From: an uncultured Treponema sp.
Lineage (GTDB): Bacteria; Spirochaetota; Spirochaetia; Treponematales; Treponemataceae
Reading direction: 5' to 3'
NCBI GenBank assembly: GCA_938045195.1
Contig: CALINC010000098.1
Span: 1 to 28,625 of the forward strand
DNA: 28,625 bases
This document shows positions 13,921-21,563 of this stretch, one piece after another; the stretch's first letter is position 1; every line of letters starts with the position of its first letter. The translations under genes were made by a program, and so were the position numbers. The notes under the pieces were generated by a model that saw nothing but the letters and a program-made list of their open reading frames with translations, made no database searches and was not told where the DNA came from.

Positions 13921-16711
13921 CAGCATTACAAGTATCTTGCTTGATATAACGGTTATTATACTCGCACTGATTGCGGCAAGCCTTGCTTTGTTTCTTTTTA
14001 TTAGTAATTTAACGAAAACCGTAGTACGGAGTGATAAAAAACCGATAGCAATCGTTACGTTTAAATATAAAACGGTGCAGCGTAAATTTTTGGATAGAGC
14101 CGTATGGGACAGACCTATGCAGCACTCTCCGGTTTATAACGGCGATATAATAAAAACCGCCCCTTATGGAGAAGCAAAACTTTTCTTTAACGATAAAAAT
14201 GTAGTCGATATAGGTTCCGACACAATGATTCAGATTTTTGTTAAAGATGAGGAAGCTGAGATAGGTTTAACCGAAGGAGCTGTCTCTGTGCAAACATCGG
14301 GTTCTAAAATGAAAGTTAACTCGAATAATGCAACTATTACCGTAAATGAAGGCTCTTTACTGCATGCTGATAAAACGGATACTGAAAATTTAAAATTGGT
14401 AGTAGAGCAAGGCGAAGCCGAATTTGCGGAATTAACGGCAGACTCGCCCGTAAATGCGGAAGGTCAATATGATGTAAAAACACTCGCAATGAACACCGTT
14501 TTTCAAACAGGAGCTGAAGCAAGCCTTGTTATGATTACGCCTGCTCCCAATATGAAGATTTTAAATCAAAATGAGGAAAACAGCAGCGTACCGGTACTAT
14601 TTAAATGGTATTCATCGTTTCCGGCAAATGAAGAGCTCATTTTGGAAACGTCAACTGTAAACGATTTTTCTCAAAATAAGCAATCATTTTCCGTAACCGG
14701 TTTAAATGAGATAACGATAGAACAAAAATCGGGTACCGTATATTGGAGAATATATCCTGCAAAACAGGGGCAAAAAGCAGAGGGGAGTTTGGACGGTAAA
14801 TTAACCCTATTATCGGCACCCGCACCTGTTCCCTTGCTTCCTGCAAAAGACGGCACATATTTTTATAAAAAAGTTTTGCCTTCGGTGCGGTTTTTATGGA
14901 AAGGAAACGATATGGCGGCTTCATATTTAATTGAAGTTGCCGATAATCCCCAAATGCAGAATCCGAAAGTATCCCGAATTGTAAATATGGAATCTCTTAC
15001 GGCTTCCGATTTTACGGCGGGTACATGGTATTGGCGTATAACGCCCCGTTATCTTACTTCCGCAGAAAACACGGCGGTTCCGTCGGAAATTTCGTCATTT
15101 ACTGTGGAACAAAAACAAGTACTTCCGGAACCGGAATCTCTTTTTCCGCAGGAAATTGCCGATACGGCAAATGCAAAAAATCTTACCTTTGCATGGAAGC
15201 CTGTTCCTGAGGCAAAAAAATACAGGATTACAATTGCAGACAACAAAAATATGAATAATATTATCGTTGACGAAATAATAAGTGCTAATTTTTTTGAGAT
15301 AAAAAATGCCGCCGCTTTATTGCCGAATGGAGATTATTATTGGACGGTAACGGGGCTTGATGATACCGGCATAGCCTTAACCGAAAGTACTGCAAGATCA
15401 TTTAAAACGCTTGATGCCGATGCAGTGTTGCGTTCAATATTTCCGCCTGACGGATATATCCTTGCGGATACGCTTTGCCGTGATACCCGTTTTACGTGGA
15501 AAACAAATCTGGCAGGAGAACAAAATTTTCAAATTTCCGGCTCAAAAGATTTTTCAAATCTTGTTGTAGATGCAAAAACTGCCAATTCGGGCTTTGACGG
15601 CGTAGAATTGGACCAGGGCACATGGTATTGGCGTGTTATTACAAGCCTTGGCGGCCTTGGCGGCCTTGACGATACCGAAATAAAAACTGAAACAAAAAAG
15701 CTTATTGTAGCACCTCCGCTGCCCAAACCGAATCTTATTGACATCGGTAAACAAGCTATCATTATGCCTGATGAACCGAATAAATTTAAATGGACACCGG
15801 TTGCGGAAGCGGACTACTATCAAATTAAAATATCAAAACCGGGTTTGGACGAAAAACCTCTATACGAAAATTTATTTATTACCGATACGGAAGTAGAGCT
15901 TGACCTTAGCAATATTACCGACGGACTGTATATCGTAAGTATTCAAGGATTTGCAACCGCTAACCTAACAGCCAGCCGAAGATACGGTATTGCAGAAGAC
16001 CGAGAAATTTTCTTTAGGCATTTAATGCCTGTCGAACTCAAATTTCCGGAAAATAATGCTCAAATTAACGGCATAAAAGCAATGCTTGAACCGTCCGTTC
16101 TAAAATGGTCATCTGTAGAAGATGTAGCAAATTCTACCGTTACTCTGAGCAAAAGCGGACAAAAAAACCCGGTGTTTGTTGCTAATAATTCAGGTTTTAC
16201 CGTACAGCTGCCCCCTCTTGAGGCAGGTAAATACACATGGCGTATTGCGGCAATGAGTACGGACGGCTTGGATATTTCGTCGCGTGAAGATTTTAATTTT
16301 TCGGTTTTACCGATTCCTCGATTGCCGGCAGCGGATTTTATTTCGCCGGAAAAAAATGCCGTTTTAAACGCTTCATTCTTTAAAAATAATAGAACAATAA
16401 CATTTAGCTGGAATAAAATAGATGATGCAACGGAATATTCTATAATAATTTATAACGAGAAGAAAAGGAATAAACCGATATTTACGGCACATATTCCTGC
16501 AAATACGGCAAATGAGAATCCGGCGATAGAATTTAAAGAACTTTCACTTTTATCGCGGGACACTTTTTTTGTGGAAGTAAAAGCAATACGAAAGTTAAAG
16601 GACGGTAAAGTTTTCCAAGACGGAATGATTTCAACATTGAAATTTGAAATAGATTTGCCTATTAAAAACAAAATAAAAACAAATGAAACCGGAGTTTTAT
16701 ATGGAAAATAA
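13886..16711 (+). CDS. FecR-domain protein with about seven Fn3-like repeats, membrane anchored
   Basis: 941 residues. ATG at 13886 is chosen because AAAGGTGG (13872-13879) lies six bases upstream; the gene overlaps the cyclase by 35 bases. One helix (about 15-39) anchors the protein, with the rest extracytoplasmic. Residues about 65-145 resemble FecR (VYNGDIIKTAPYGEAKLFF, VVDIGSDTMIQIF). The remaining 700 residues form about seven related units of 90-110 residues, each starting with a P-rich strand, then F.W or L.W, a central YxIxI strand, and ending in a YWR motif: VYWRIYP, TWYWRITP, DYYWTVTG, TWYWRVIT, LYIVSIQG, KYTWRIAA, FFVEVKA. These are Fn3-like sandwich domains, enough to form a long periplasmic rod. 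It probably bridges the inner membrane and the outer-membrane protein encoded next; this is inference from order and architecture. Confidence 0.9.
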   Translation: MQTRKNIRYKPNSITSILLDITVIILALIAASLALFLFISNLTKTVVRSDKKPIAIVTFKYKTVQRKFLDRAVWDRPMQHSPVYNGDIIKTAPYGEAKLFFNDKNVVDIGSDTMIQIFVKDEEAEIGLTEGAVSVQTSGSKMKVNSNNATITVNEGSLLHADKTDTENLKLVVEQGEAEFAELTADSPVNAEGQYDVKTLAMNTVFQTGAEASLVMITPAPNMKILNQNEENSSVPVLFKWYSSFPANEELILETSTVNDFSQNKQSFSVTGLNEITIEQKSGTVYWRIYPAKQGQKAEGSLDGKLTLLSAPAPVPLLPAKDGTYFYKKVLPSVRFLWKGNDMAASYLIEVADNPQMQNPKVSRIVNMESLTASDFTAGTWYWRITPRYLTSAENTAVPSEISSFTVEQKQVLPEPESLFPQEIADTANAKNLTFAWKPVPEAKKYRITIADNKNMNNIIVDEIISANFFEIKNAAALLPNGDYYWTVTGLDDTGIALTESTARSFKTLDADAVLRSIFPPDGYILADTLCRDTRFTWKTNLAGEQNFQISGSKDFSNLVVDAKTANSGFDGVELDQGTWYWRVITSLGGLGGLDDTEIKTETKKLIVAPPLPKPNLIDIGKQAIIMPDEPNKFKWTPVAEADYYQIKISKPGLDEKPLYENLFITDTEVELDLSNITDGLYIVSIQGFATANLTASRRYGIAEDREIFFRHLMPVELKFPENNAQINGIKAMLEPSVLKWSSVEDVANSTVTLSKSGQKNPVFVANNSGFTVQLPPLEAGKYTWRIAAMSTDGLDISSREDFNFSVLPIPRLPAADFISPEKNAVLNASFFKNNRTITFSWNKIDDATEYSIIIYNEKKRNKPIFTAHIPANTANENPAIEFKELSLLSRDTFFVEVKAIRKLKDGKVFQDGMISTLKFEIDLPIKNKIKTNETGVLYGK

Positions 16712-17915
16712 AAAATATTATTTTGCTGCTGCGGTTTCGGTTTTTATACTGCTTAATACCTTATTTGCCCAAGTTCCGGATGCGAAAACCGAAACTGCTC
16801 CCAATGCAGAATCTGAAACGGAAAGTTCAGCTAAAAATTACTTTATAAAAGAAAGTGAAGACGGTGTTATCTTAATTCAAAGGCTTTCATGGGAAAATAT
16901 AGAAGATATTTTTGGTTATGAATTCGCTCTTGAACAAAAAGATAATTTGGGAAAATGGAAAAATATAGACATAAAACGAACGGAAGAAAATTTTGTTGAT
17001 GTCTCGCTGCCGCCGGGTAATTACCGCTATAAGGTAACCGTAATTAACTTATTGGAGCAAAAAGAGGCGGAAAGTACCTATAGATATTTTGACGTACGCG
17101 TTGCATATCAGCCTGAAGTTACTTCCGTATCACCGCAAACCATTCACTTTGATGATATTTATGGGGATGTTATCACCGTTTCGGGGAAAAATTTTTATGA
17201 AGAAACTCAATTTTCATTAGTAAAAGATTTAGGCGGATACCATGCAGGCAAAGTAGTTGAATTGGATAAAACCGGCACAACTGCAAAGATAAAATTCAAT
17301 ATGACAAGAATTATTCCCGGCACTTACAATGTACAAGTTACGGATGCCAGCGGTTTGCAAGATAATAATAAATCCATCGTATTTAAATTTCAAAAACCTG
17401 TTGACTTTTATATTTCTGCAGGATATGCCTTTTCCGGTTTTATTCAAAATGCCGTATTTAAAGAATTTTTTAATGCGGATTATGCAGCACTGGGAGCAAA
17501 TGTCCGTATGACGCTTATTCCCATCAAAAGAGGCTATGGAACATTCGGGTTTAATATTACAGGTTCGGGAATGTATTTGCATAGCAAACACTCTAGATAT
17601 AAACTAAAAGCCGGCTATCTTTTGGGGCAGCTTAACTTTGTATATTTAATTCCGATTATACATCATAAACTGAATTTTGATTTGCATTTGGGCGGAGGAG
17701 CTGCATTTTTAGTAAAAACACAATTTTCTTATACAACCTTTAAAAGCCCGGCTGAATGGTTTTGGGGGTTGACGGTGAACGGCGGTACGGCACTGCAAAT
17801 TTACTTGGTAAAAAAATTATACCTTGAAATAAACTTAGACCATATTATTGCGTTTAAAAAGAGTTTTCCTTTGTACACAATTCAACCATCGCTCTCTTTG
17901 GGATGGGAATTTTAA
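16701..17915 (+). CDS. Outer-membrane protein: IPT/Ig-like domains plus C-terminal beta-barrel
   Basis: 404 residues from ATG at 16701, preceded by GGAG (16690-16693) at good spacing; an ATG at 16683 is in frame but less likely. The gene overlaps its upstream neighbour by 11 bases. A signal peptide (MENKKYYFAAAVSVFILLNTLFA, cut before Gln) is followed by an Fn3-like segment (about 45-140; RLSWENIEDIFGYEFALEQ in part), an IPT/TIG-like domain (about 145-235; VTSVSPQTIHFDDIYGDVIT, VSGKNFYEETQFSL) and a C-terminal region of alternating strands from about 240, ending in LGWEF with the terminal Phe typical of outer-membrane barrels. I recall that T. pallidum has a comparable cluster of a class III cyclase near the fibronectin-binding protein Tp0483, but orthology is unchecked. 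Proposed role: surface-exposed end of the cyclase-linked envelope complex. Confidence 0.85.
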   Translation: MENKKYYFAAAVSVFILLNTLFAQVPDAKTETAPNAESETESSAKNYFIKESEDGVILIQRLSWENIEDIFGYEFALEQKDNLGKWKNIDIKRTEENFVDVSLPPGNYRYKVTVINLLEQKEAESTYRYFDVRVAYQPEVTSVSPQTIHFDDIYGDVITVSGKNFYEETQFSLVKDLGGYHAGKVVELDKTGTTAKIKFNMTRIIPGTYNVQVTDASGLQDNNKSIVFKFQKPVDFYISAGYAFSGFIQNAVFKEFFNADYAALGANVRMTLIPIKRGYGTFGFNITGSGMYLHSKHSRYKLKAGYLLGQLNFVYLIPIIHHKLNFDLHLGGGAAFLVKTQFSYTTFKSPAEWFWGLTVNGGTALQIYLVKKLYLEINLDHIIAFKKSFPLYTIQPSLSLGWEF

Positions 17916-18937
17916 TCGGAGTTTGATTGCTGCCGCTTTTTAGAATTGTGCTCTTTTATGATACTGTCTAAATTTTCGGCTTTTGAACGCGTAAGGTATG
18001 GTTCCCCAAAAGCAAAAATGCGGTTATCGTTTAAAACATATAAGGGCAGGTTTTCCATAACTGCAAATTTTTCGTGAGGATATGTGTCTGCGGCAGCATG
18101 ACTGCCGATGCCGGCTCCCTGTTTGTTGAGCGTTAAAACAAAAGGGGCGTTTTCCTGTGTATCTGCCGGAGTAATCGTATACGTCCCAGTTTCAAAATTA
18201 CGCAGTATACTTCCATTACTTGTAATACAAGAATAAACCGAATCGCCGCGTTTTAATAATTTTGGAAATTCGTAAGAAGTACCGTCCGAGCTTTTTACAT
18301 AAGCCGGTTTTTCGATGTATGCTAAATCGTCAAGCCAATACCGAAAACGTATATAATCTTTATCCGTAAAAAAGTATGCGTCAATAGATTTAAGCGGCTC
18401 TTCGGGGTACAGTAGAATACCGTTGCGCTTCCCCTGCTCTATCCAAAAACCGTAAAGCGGTTTTGTTCGGGCATCTAAAGCAGGAACAGGCTGCTCTACG
18501 GACGATTTAAATGGTATGCGTTCATAAAATGATGTAAAAAGTTTATTATTTTCTATACAAATGGGAAGTATTGAGATTTTTTTTACAAGAGGATATTTGA
18601 TATGCATATAAAATAAAGTGCTTTGATTAACTTGTTCAAAATCTTCAAGCCAAACATTACAATTCAGTTCTTCGGTATAGACAAATGTGTAATACGGTTT
18701 TAATACGACCCTCATGTGTAATGCTGTGTGTTTTTTTTCCGTATAGGCATCCATTTTTTCGGTATTGTCTAAGACTGAAAATTCGATAAACCGCTCTTTA
18801 TTTTCCCAAATACCTACGATGGAAGTACCGGTCTTATTTTCGGCTGTATTTTGTGCAAGTACCGTATTTTCAGCCAAAAGAAATACCGATATAAAAAAAA
18901 GAAGCTGCGCTTTTTTTAAGAGACCTGTGGAGTGCAT
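17912..18937 (-). CDS. Exported protein of unknown function
   Basis: 341 residues from ATG at 18937; GGGAG (18950-18946) is seven bases upstream, and this start leaves a clean signal peptide (MHSTGLLKKAQLLFFISVFLL, cut near VLAQ). An in-frame ATG at 18997 would add 20 residues before the signal peptide and is rejected. The mature protein is rich in beta-strand-like segments (GIWENKERFIEFSVLD, SKNNRIFAFGEPYLT-like C-terminus) with repeated Tyr/Phe/Trp and a hydrophilic tail. I recognise no domain. Its stop codon overlaps the stop of the convergent barrel gene within TTAA (17912-17915). Its leader carries the 71-bp double-hairpin element and a 19-bp repeat that includes its ribosome binding site. 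Confidence 0.82.
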   Translation of the reverse strand: MHSTGLLKKAQLLFFISVFLLAENTVLAQNTAENKTGTSIVGIWENKERFIEFSVLDNTEKMDAYTEKKHTALHMRVVLKPYYTFVYTEELNCNVWLEDFEQVNQSTLFYMHIKYPLVKKISILPICIENNKLFTSFYERIPFKSSVEQPVPALDARTKPLYGFWIEQGKRNGILLYPEEPLKSIDAYFFTDKDYIRFRYWLDDLAYIEKPAYVKSSDGTSYEFPKLLKRGDSVYSCITSNGSILRNFETGTYTITPADTQENAPFVLTLNKQGAGIGSHAAADTYPHEKFAVMENLPLYVLNDNRIFAFGEPYLTRSKAENLDSIIKEHNSKKRQQSNSD

Positions 18938-18944
18938 ACGTTTT

Positions 18945-18963
18945 CTCCCATAAAAATATTTTT
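18945..18963. repeat. 19-bp direct repeat, copy 1
   Basis: CTCCCATAAAAATATTTTT occurs here and again exactly at 19074-19092. On the minus strand this copy holds the GGGAG ribosome binding site of the exported-protein gene. The two copies bracket 110 bp that contain the double-hairpin element. Confidence 0.85.
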
Positions 18964-18998
18964 TCAAGCAGTTTTGTTTTAGCAAAACTTCATACAAT

Positions 18999-19069
18999 AT
19001 ACGATGTTTGCCGATGAGGCAAACTCGCCGGATAAACAGTGAGGCAGAATTCCTGCCGAACTGTTTATC
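18999..19069 (-). repeat. 71-bp double-hairpin element, copy 1 (leader of the exported-protein gene)
   Basis: Read on the minus strand, GATAAACAGT (19069-) pairs with ACTGTTTATC around an inner GGCA/TGCC, then GTTTGCC pairs with GGCAAAC, ending in ATCGTAT. The same order, spacing and sequence with a few differences occurs at 21482-21552 on the plus strand. Most differences fall in loops or the inner stem, as in structured RNA or a mobile palindromic repeat. Confidence 0.8.
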
Positions 19070-19073
19070 ATAC

Positions 19074-19092
19074 CTCCCATAAAAATATTTTT
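19074..19092. repeat. 19-bp direct repeat, copy 2
   Basis: Exact second copy of CTCCCATAAAAATATTTTT (first at 18945-18963), on the other side of the double-hairpin element. The identity stops on both sides, as in a target-site duplication or a small tandem duplication. Confidence 0.85.
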
Positions 19093-19155
19093 GACTAACA
19101 TTAGCTTATTATATAACATATTTAAAAAAAAATCACTAACTTTTAGAAAAAACTC

Positions 19156-19183
19156 TTTACATTTTACAAAATATGTTTATAAT
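19156..19183 (+). promoter_or_regulatory. Sigma70-type promoter for cfpA
   Basis: TTTACA (19156-19161) and a perfect TATAAT (19178-19183) are 16 bases apart in a very AT-rich stretch (19090-19230). The leader is about 50 bases and ends with AAGGAGA (19229-19235) six bases before ATG, a strong translation signal suited to an abundant structural protein. Confidence 0.7.
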
Positions 19184-19241
19184 TAGAAATTAGTGTTGTA
19201 TATTGTAATGTAACAAAATTGCTAAATTAAGGAGATGTATA

Positions 19242-21287
19242 ATGGCAAATTTAGATTTACCGCAGAGCCCCAATGTATTCCATCCGGAAAAGCCTAGTGC
19301 TGTCGGATCTAGAAACTCGTTGGCGCAGGACTATCGTGATCAGCAGAAAGAAGTGAATCAGCTGATTGAAGAAGAAACAAATAAAGTGTTGCACCACTTA
19401 AACACCAAACTGCCTAAAGAAGTCCTTGAAAGACTGGATGTAATGGGCGGTGTTAAAGAAAAGTTGTATAACTACTTTAACCAGAACTACCAGAACATGT
19501 TCAACCGATACATGGTAACGGCTGAAGATGAAATGCTGAAGAAAGTTCGAGGATTTATCGATCGGGAAGAAATGAAAGTTCTCGACCGCTATACGCCGAA
19601 AGAAATTGCCACGCTTCTTGACGCAGTAGGCGGAGCCGATAAGTTTAACACGGGCGAAATTGAAAAATCAATCGTCAATATGTACGGACACTTACAGGGA
19701 CACGTACAGCGGGGTGTAAACGATTTGGAAACATTGACGAACTCGTTATTACGCCAAAAAACCGACGTAGGAGCTTTCGTTCGAGGTGAAAACGCTTATT
19801 CAATTGTAAAGTGTGCATTTAAAGACAACCTTTATAAACCCAAGACCGTAACGGACGTTAAACTTTCCGTCAATATTCTTGACACGGAACTTATTAGCCC
19901 GATTTTCCAGTATCAGGTAACCGTTGAATATTTGATTAAAGACCTTCTTTCAAATTACTACATAGATGCAATCGACAAAGAAATCGAAAAAATGAAAGAC
20001 GCTCGAATCGACCAAGGCTTGGAGGAATTATCGGATGGAGCAATTATTTTTGAAAAAATGAATAAGGTGCCGACGATAACCGATGACGATATTGACAATC
20101 CTAAGAGCAAGCGGTATGACGTTGTTTCCAAACAGCTTATGGAAAGAATCAACAATCTCCGCGCTGAAATCGATCCGGAAACTTTCGATCAGTTGAATAT
20201 CCGCGAAAACTTAAAGAAGATTATCGACCTTGAAAACATCAGAAACCGAGGCTTTAACACTGCAATCAACTCGCTTACTTCTATTCTCGACACCTCAAAA
20301 ATGGGTTATCAGTATATCGAGAACTTAAAGAATGCACGCGAATTGATCTTACGCGAATATGATGATACCGATGTTGCAAATCTTCCCGATGAAAGATATC
20401 AGATTAAACTCAAGTACTACGACAATGCCCAGCTTTTAGCGGAACGGCAGGGTTATGAGGTTATGATGAGTTCTTTTGAAACCGAAATTCAGCACCTTTG
20501 GGATGTTGTACGCACAACCTACGAAAAATCAAAGTTTATGACAAAGGTTTCGGACTTTGATGATTTAGCGGGACGCTACAAGAAATACATCAAGAAGAAC
20601 ATCAAAGATAAGAGCGGCGAGCCTTTATATGAAGACACCGCTAAAGTTTGGGACGAAGTTTCTTTTATTAAAACTCCCGAAACCGAAGTTGAAAAGATGA
20701 ACAGAACTTATATCTACGAAAAAGATAAGCTCCGCAAGAAGCTCATTCTTATGAGGAAAAAGCTAAAGGATCTGTACACTTATCAATATCCGATTGAAAG
20801 ACGGGTTGTTGAAGACAGACTTTCTTTCCTTGAGGCAGAATTTAATAAATTCGATTATCTTATTAACCCGTTCCATCTTCAGCCGGGGCTTTTGCTTGAC
20901 CTCGACATTACGTCAATCAAGCGAAAGAAAGCTACTCTCGATGGTATGGCAAACGTGCTTAATGAGTTCTTGCATGGCGTATCGAAGGGCTTTGCCGATG
21001 CAGCGTTTGCTTCGTTCAGCCGACGACGCTCTACGGTTCGTGCCGACATTGCACAGAGTTTTGCAGCTGCCGAAGATGATCCTAAATCGAGTGCCCCAGC
21101 AGGACGATCTCAGTTTATCGATATGATTAACAGTACTCCTGCTATCGAAGCTCCTGCAGCTGCAGAAGTTGTTTCGGCTCCTGCAAAAAGAGGTGCGCGA
21201 AAGGGTCCTGCCAGGACGGCAAAAGCCGGCGCGGTTGACTCGGGAAGAGGAAGACGAAGGGCAAAATCGGGAATCAAGGAAATTTAA
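19242..21287 (+). CDS. cfpA: Cytoplasmic filament protein A
   Basis: 681 residues, close to the known length of treponemal CfpA, and recognisable from its start (MANLDLPQSPNVFHPEKP) onward. CfpA builds the ribbon of cytoplasmic filaments that runs beneath the inner membrane of Treponema cells along the flagellar path; T. denticola mutants are reported to have cell-division and motility defects. The sequence is mainly charged helix (EVNQLIEEETNKVLHHLNTK, in part) without signal peptide or membrane segment, consistent with a self-assembling cytoplasmic protein. The C-terminus (about 615-681) changes character: low-complexity Ala/Pro then Arg/Lys-rich (KRGARKGPARTAK, GRGRRRAKSG), probably a flexible basic tail. 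It is monocistronic, with its own promoter and terminator. Its codon use is less AT-biased than its neighbours', with many C-ending Asn, Lys AAG and Tyr TAC codons, as expected for high expression. Confidence 0.97.
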   Translation: MANLDLPQSPNVFHPEKPSAVGSRNSLAQDYRDQQKEVNQLIEEETNKVLHHLNTKLPKEVLERLDVMGGVKEKLYNYFNQNYQNMFNRYMVTAEDEMLKKVRGFIDREEMKVLDRYTPKEIATLLDAVGGADKFNTGEIEKSIVNMYGHLQGHVQRGVNDLETLTNSLLRQKTDVGAFVRGENAYSIVKCAFKDNLYKPKTVTDVKLSVNILDTELISPIFQYQVTVEYLIKDLLSNYYIDAIDKEIEKMKDARIDQGLEELSDGAIIFEKMNKVPTITDDDIDNPKSKRYDVVSKQLMERINNLRAEIDPETFDQLNIRENLKKIIDLENIRNRGFNTAINSLTSILDTSKMGYQYIENLKNARELILREYDDTDVANLPDERYQIKLKYYDNAQLLAERQGYEVMMSSFETEIQHLWDVVRTTYEKSKFMTKVSDFDDLAGRYKKYIKKNIKDKSGEPLYEDTAKVWDEVSFIKTPETEVEKMNRTYIYEKDKLRKKLILMRKKLKDLYTYQYPIERRVVEDRLSFLEAEFNKFDYLINPFHLQPGLLLDLDITSIKRKKATLDGMANVLNEFLHGVSKGFADAAFASFSRRRSTVRADIAQSFAAAEDDPKSSAPAGRSQFIDMINSTPAIEAPAAAEVVSAPAKRGARKGPARTAKAGAVDSGRGRRRAKSGIKEI

Positions 21288-21295
21288 TTTGATTT

Positions 21296-21345
21296 ATGCG
21301 GAGGGTTTAATACTGCTTTTCGGAAATAAGGAGTATTAACCCTTG
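21296..21345 (+). repeat. GCGGAGG/TTTAATAC intergenic repeat, copy B, with hairpin
   Basis: TGCGGAGGGTTTAATACTG (21297-21315) matches copies A and C. GGGTTTAATACT (21304-) pairs with AGTATTAACCC (21332-21342), leaving one bulged base and a 16-base loop. It starts nine bases after the cfpA stop. Confidence 0.7.
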
Positions 21346-21363
21346 CTGCAACACCTTGAGAGT

Positions 21364-21395
21364 GCCATATATTGATGCTTGCATCGTGATATGGC
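21364..21395. other. Hairpin in the cfpA 3' region
   Basis: GCCATAT (21364-21370) pairs with ATATGGC (21389-21395), and inside it GATGC pairs with GCATC. No T tract follows. It stands between repeat copy B and the cfpA terminator, so the cfpA mRNA tail carries three hairpins in a row, perhaps stabilising the message. Confidence 0.6.
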
Positions 21396-21426
21396 GGTTG
21401 TTCGTATTGTAACCGATAAAATTTAC

Positions 21427-21463
21427 GCCCCCTGAAACACCCCGTTTCGGGGGGCTTTTTCTT
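21427..21463 (+). terminator. Rho-independent terminator of cfpA
   Basis: GCCCCCTGAAAC (21427-21438) pairs with GTTTCGGGGGGC (21444-21455) with one wobble around a 5-base loop, followed by TTTTTCTT. It is the strongest terminator in the window and separates cfpA from glpK. Confidence 0.92.
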
Positions 21464-21481
21464 AAAAAACAAAGGATGTGT

Positions 21482-21552
21482 GATAAACAGTTTGGCACAA
21501 ATGGTGCCTCACTGTTTATCTTCGAGTTTGCCTTTCGGCAAACGTCGCGTAT
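21482..21552 (+). repeat. 71-bp double-hairpin element, copy 2 (leader of glpK)
   Basis: GATAAACAGT (21482-) pairs with ACTGTTTATC (21511-21520) with inner GGCA/TGCC; then GTTTGCC pairs with GGCAAAC, ending GTCGCGTAT. It begins 19 bases after the cfpA terminator and ends one base before the TGGAGG ribosome binding site of glpK. It matches the minus-strand element at 18999-19069. Confidence 0.8.
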
Positions 21553-21563
21553 TGGAGGTAAAA

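Noticed and set aside
15640..15670. Short direct repeat GGCGGCCTTGG within the FecR-like gene
   Set aside because: It encodes a small Gly-Gly-Leu repeat in one Fn3-like loop; too short to be a mobile or CRISPR repeat, and the frame is kept.
17229..17591. 120-codon minus-strand frame in the barrel gene
   Set aside because: Lies wholly opposite a gene with signal peptide and domain structure; Cys/Ile-rich shadow.
21284..21472. 62-codon minus-strand frame between cfpA and glpK
   Set aside because: It is made of the reverse of repeat copy B, two hairpins and the cfpA terminator, so it is structured non-coding DNA.
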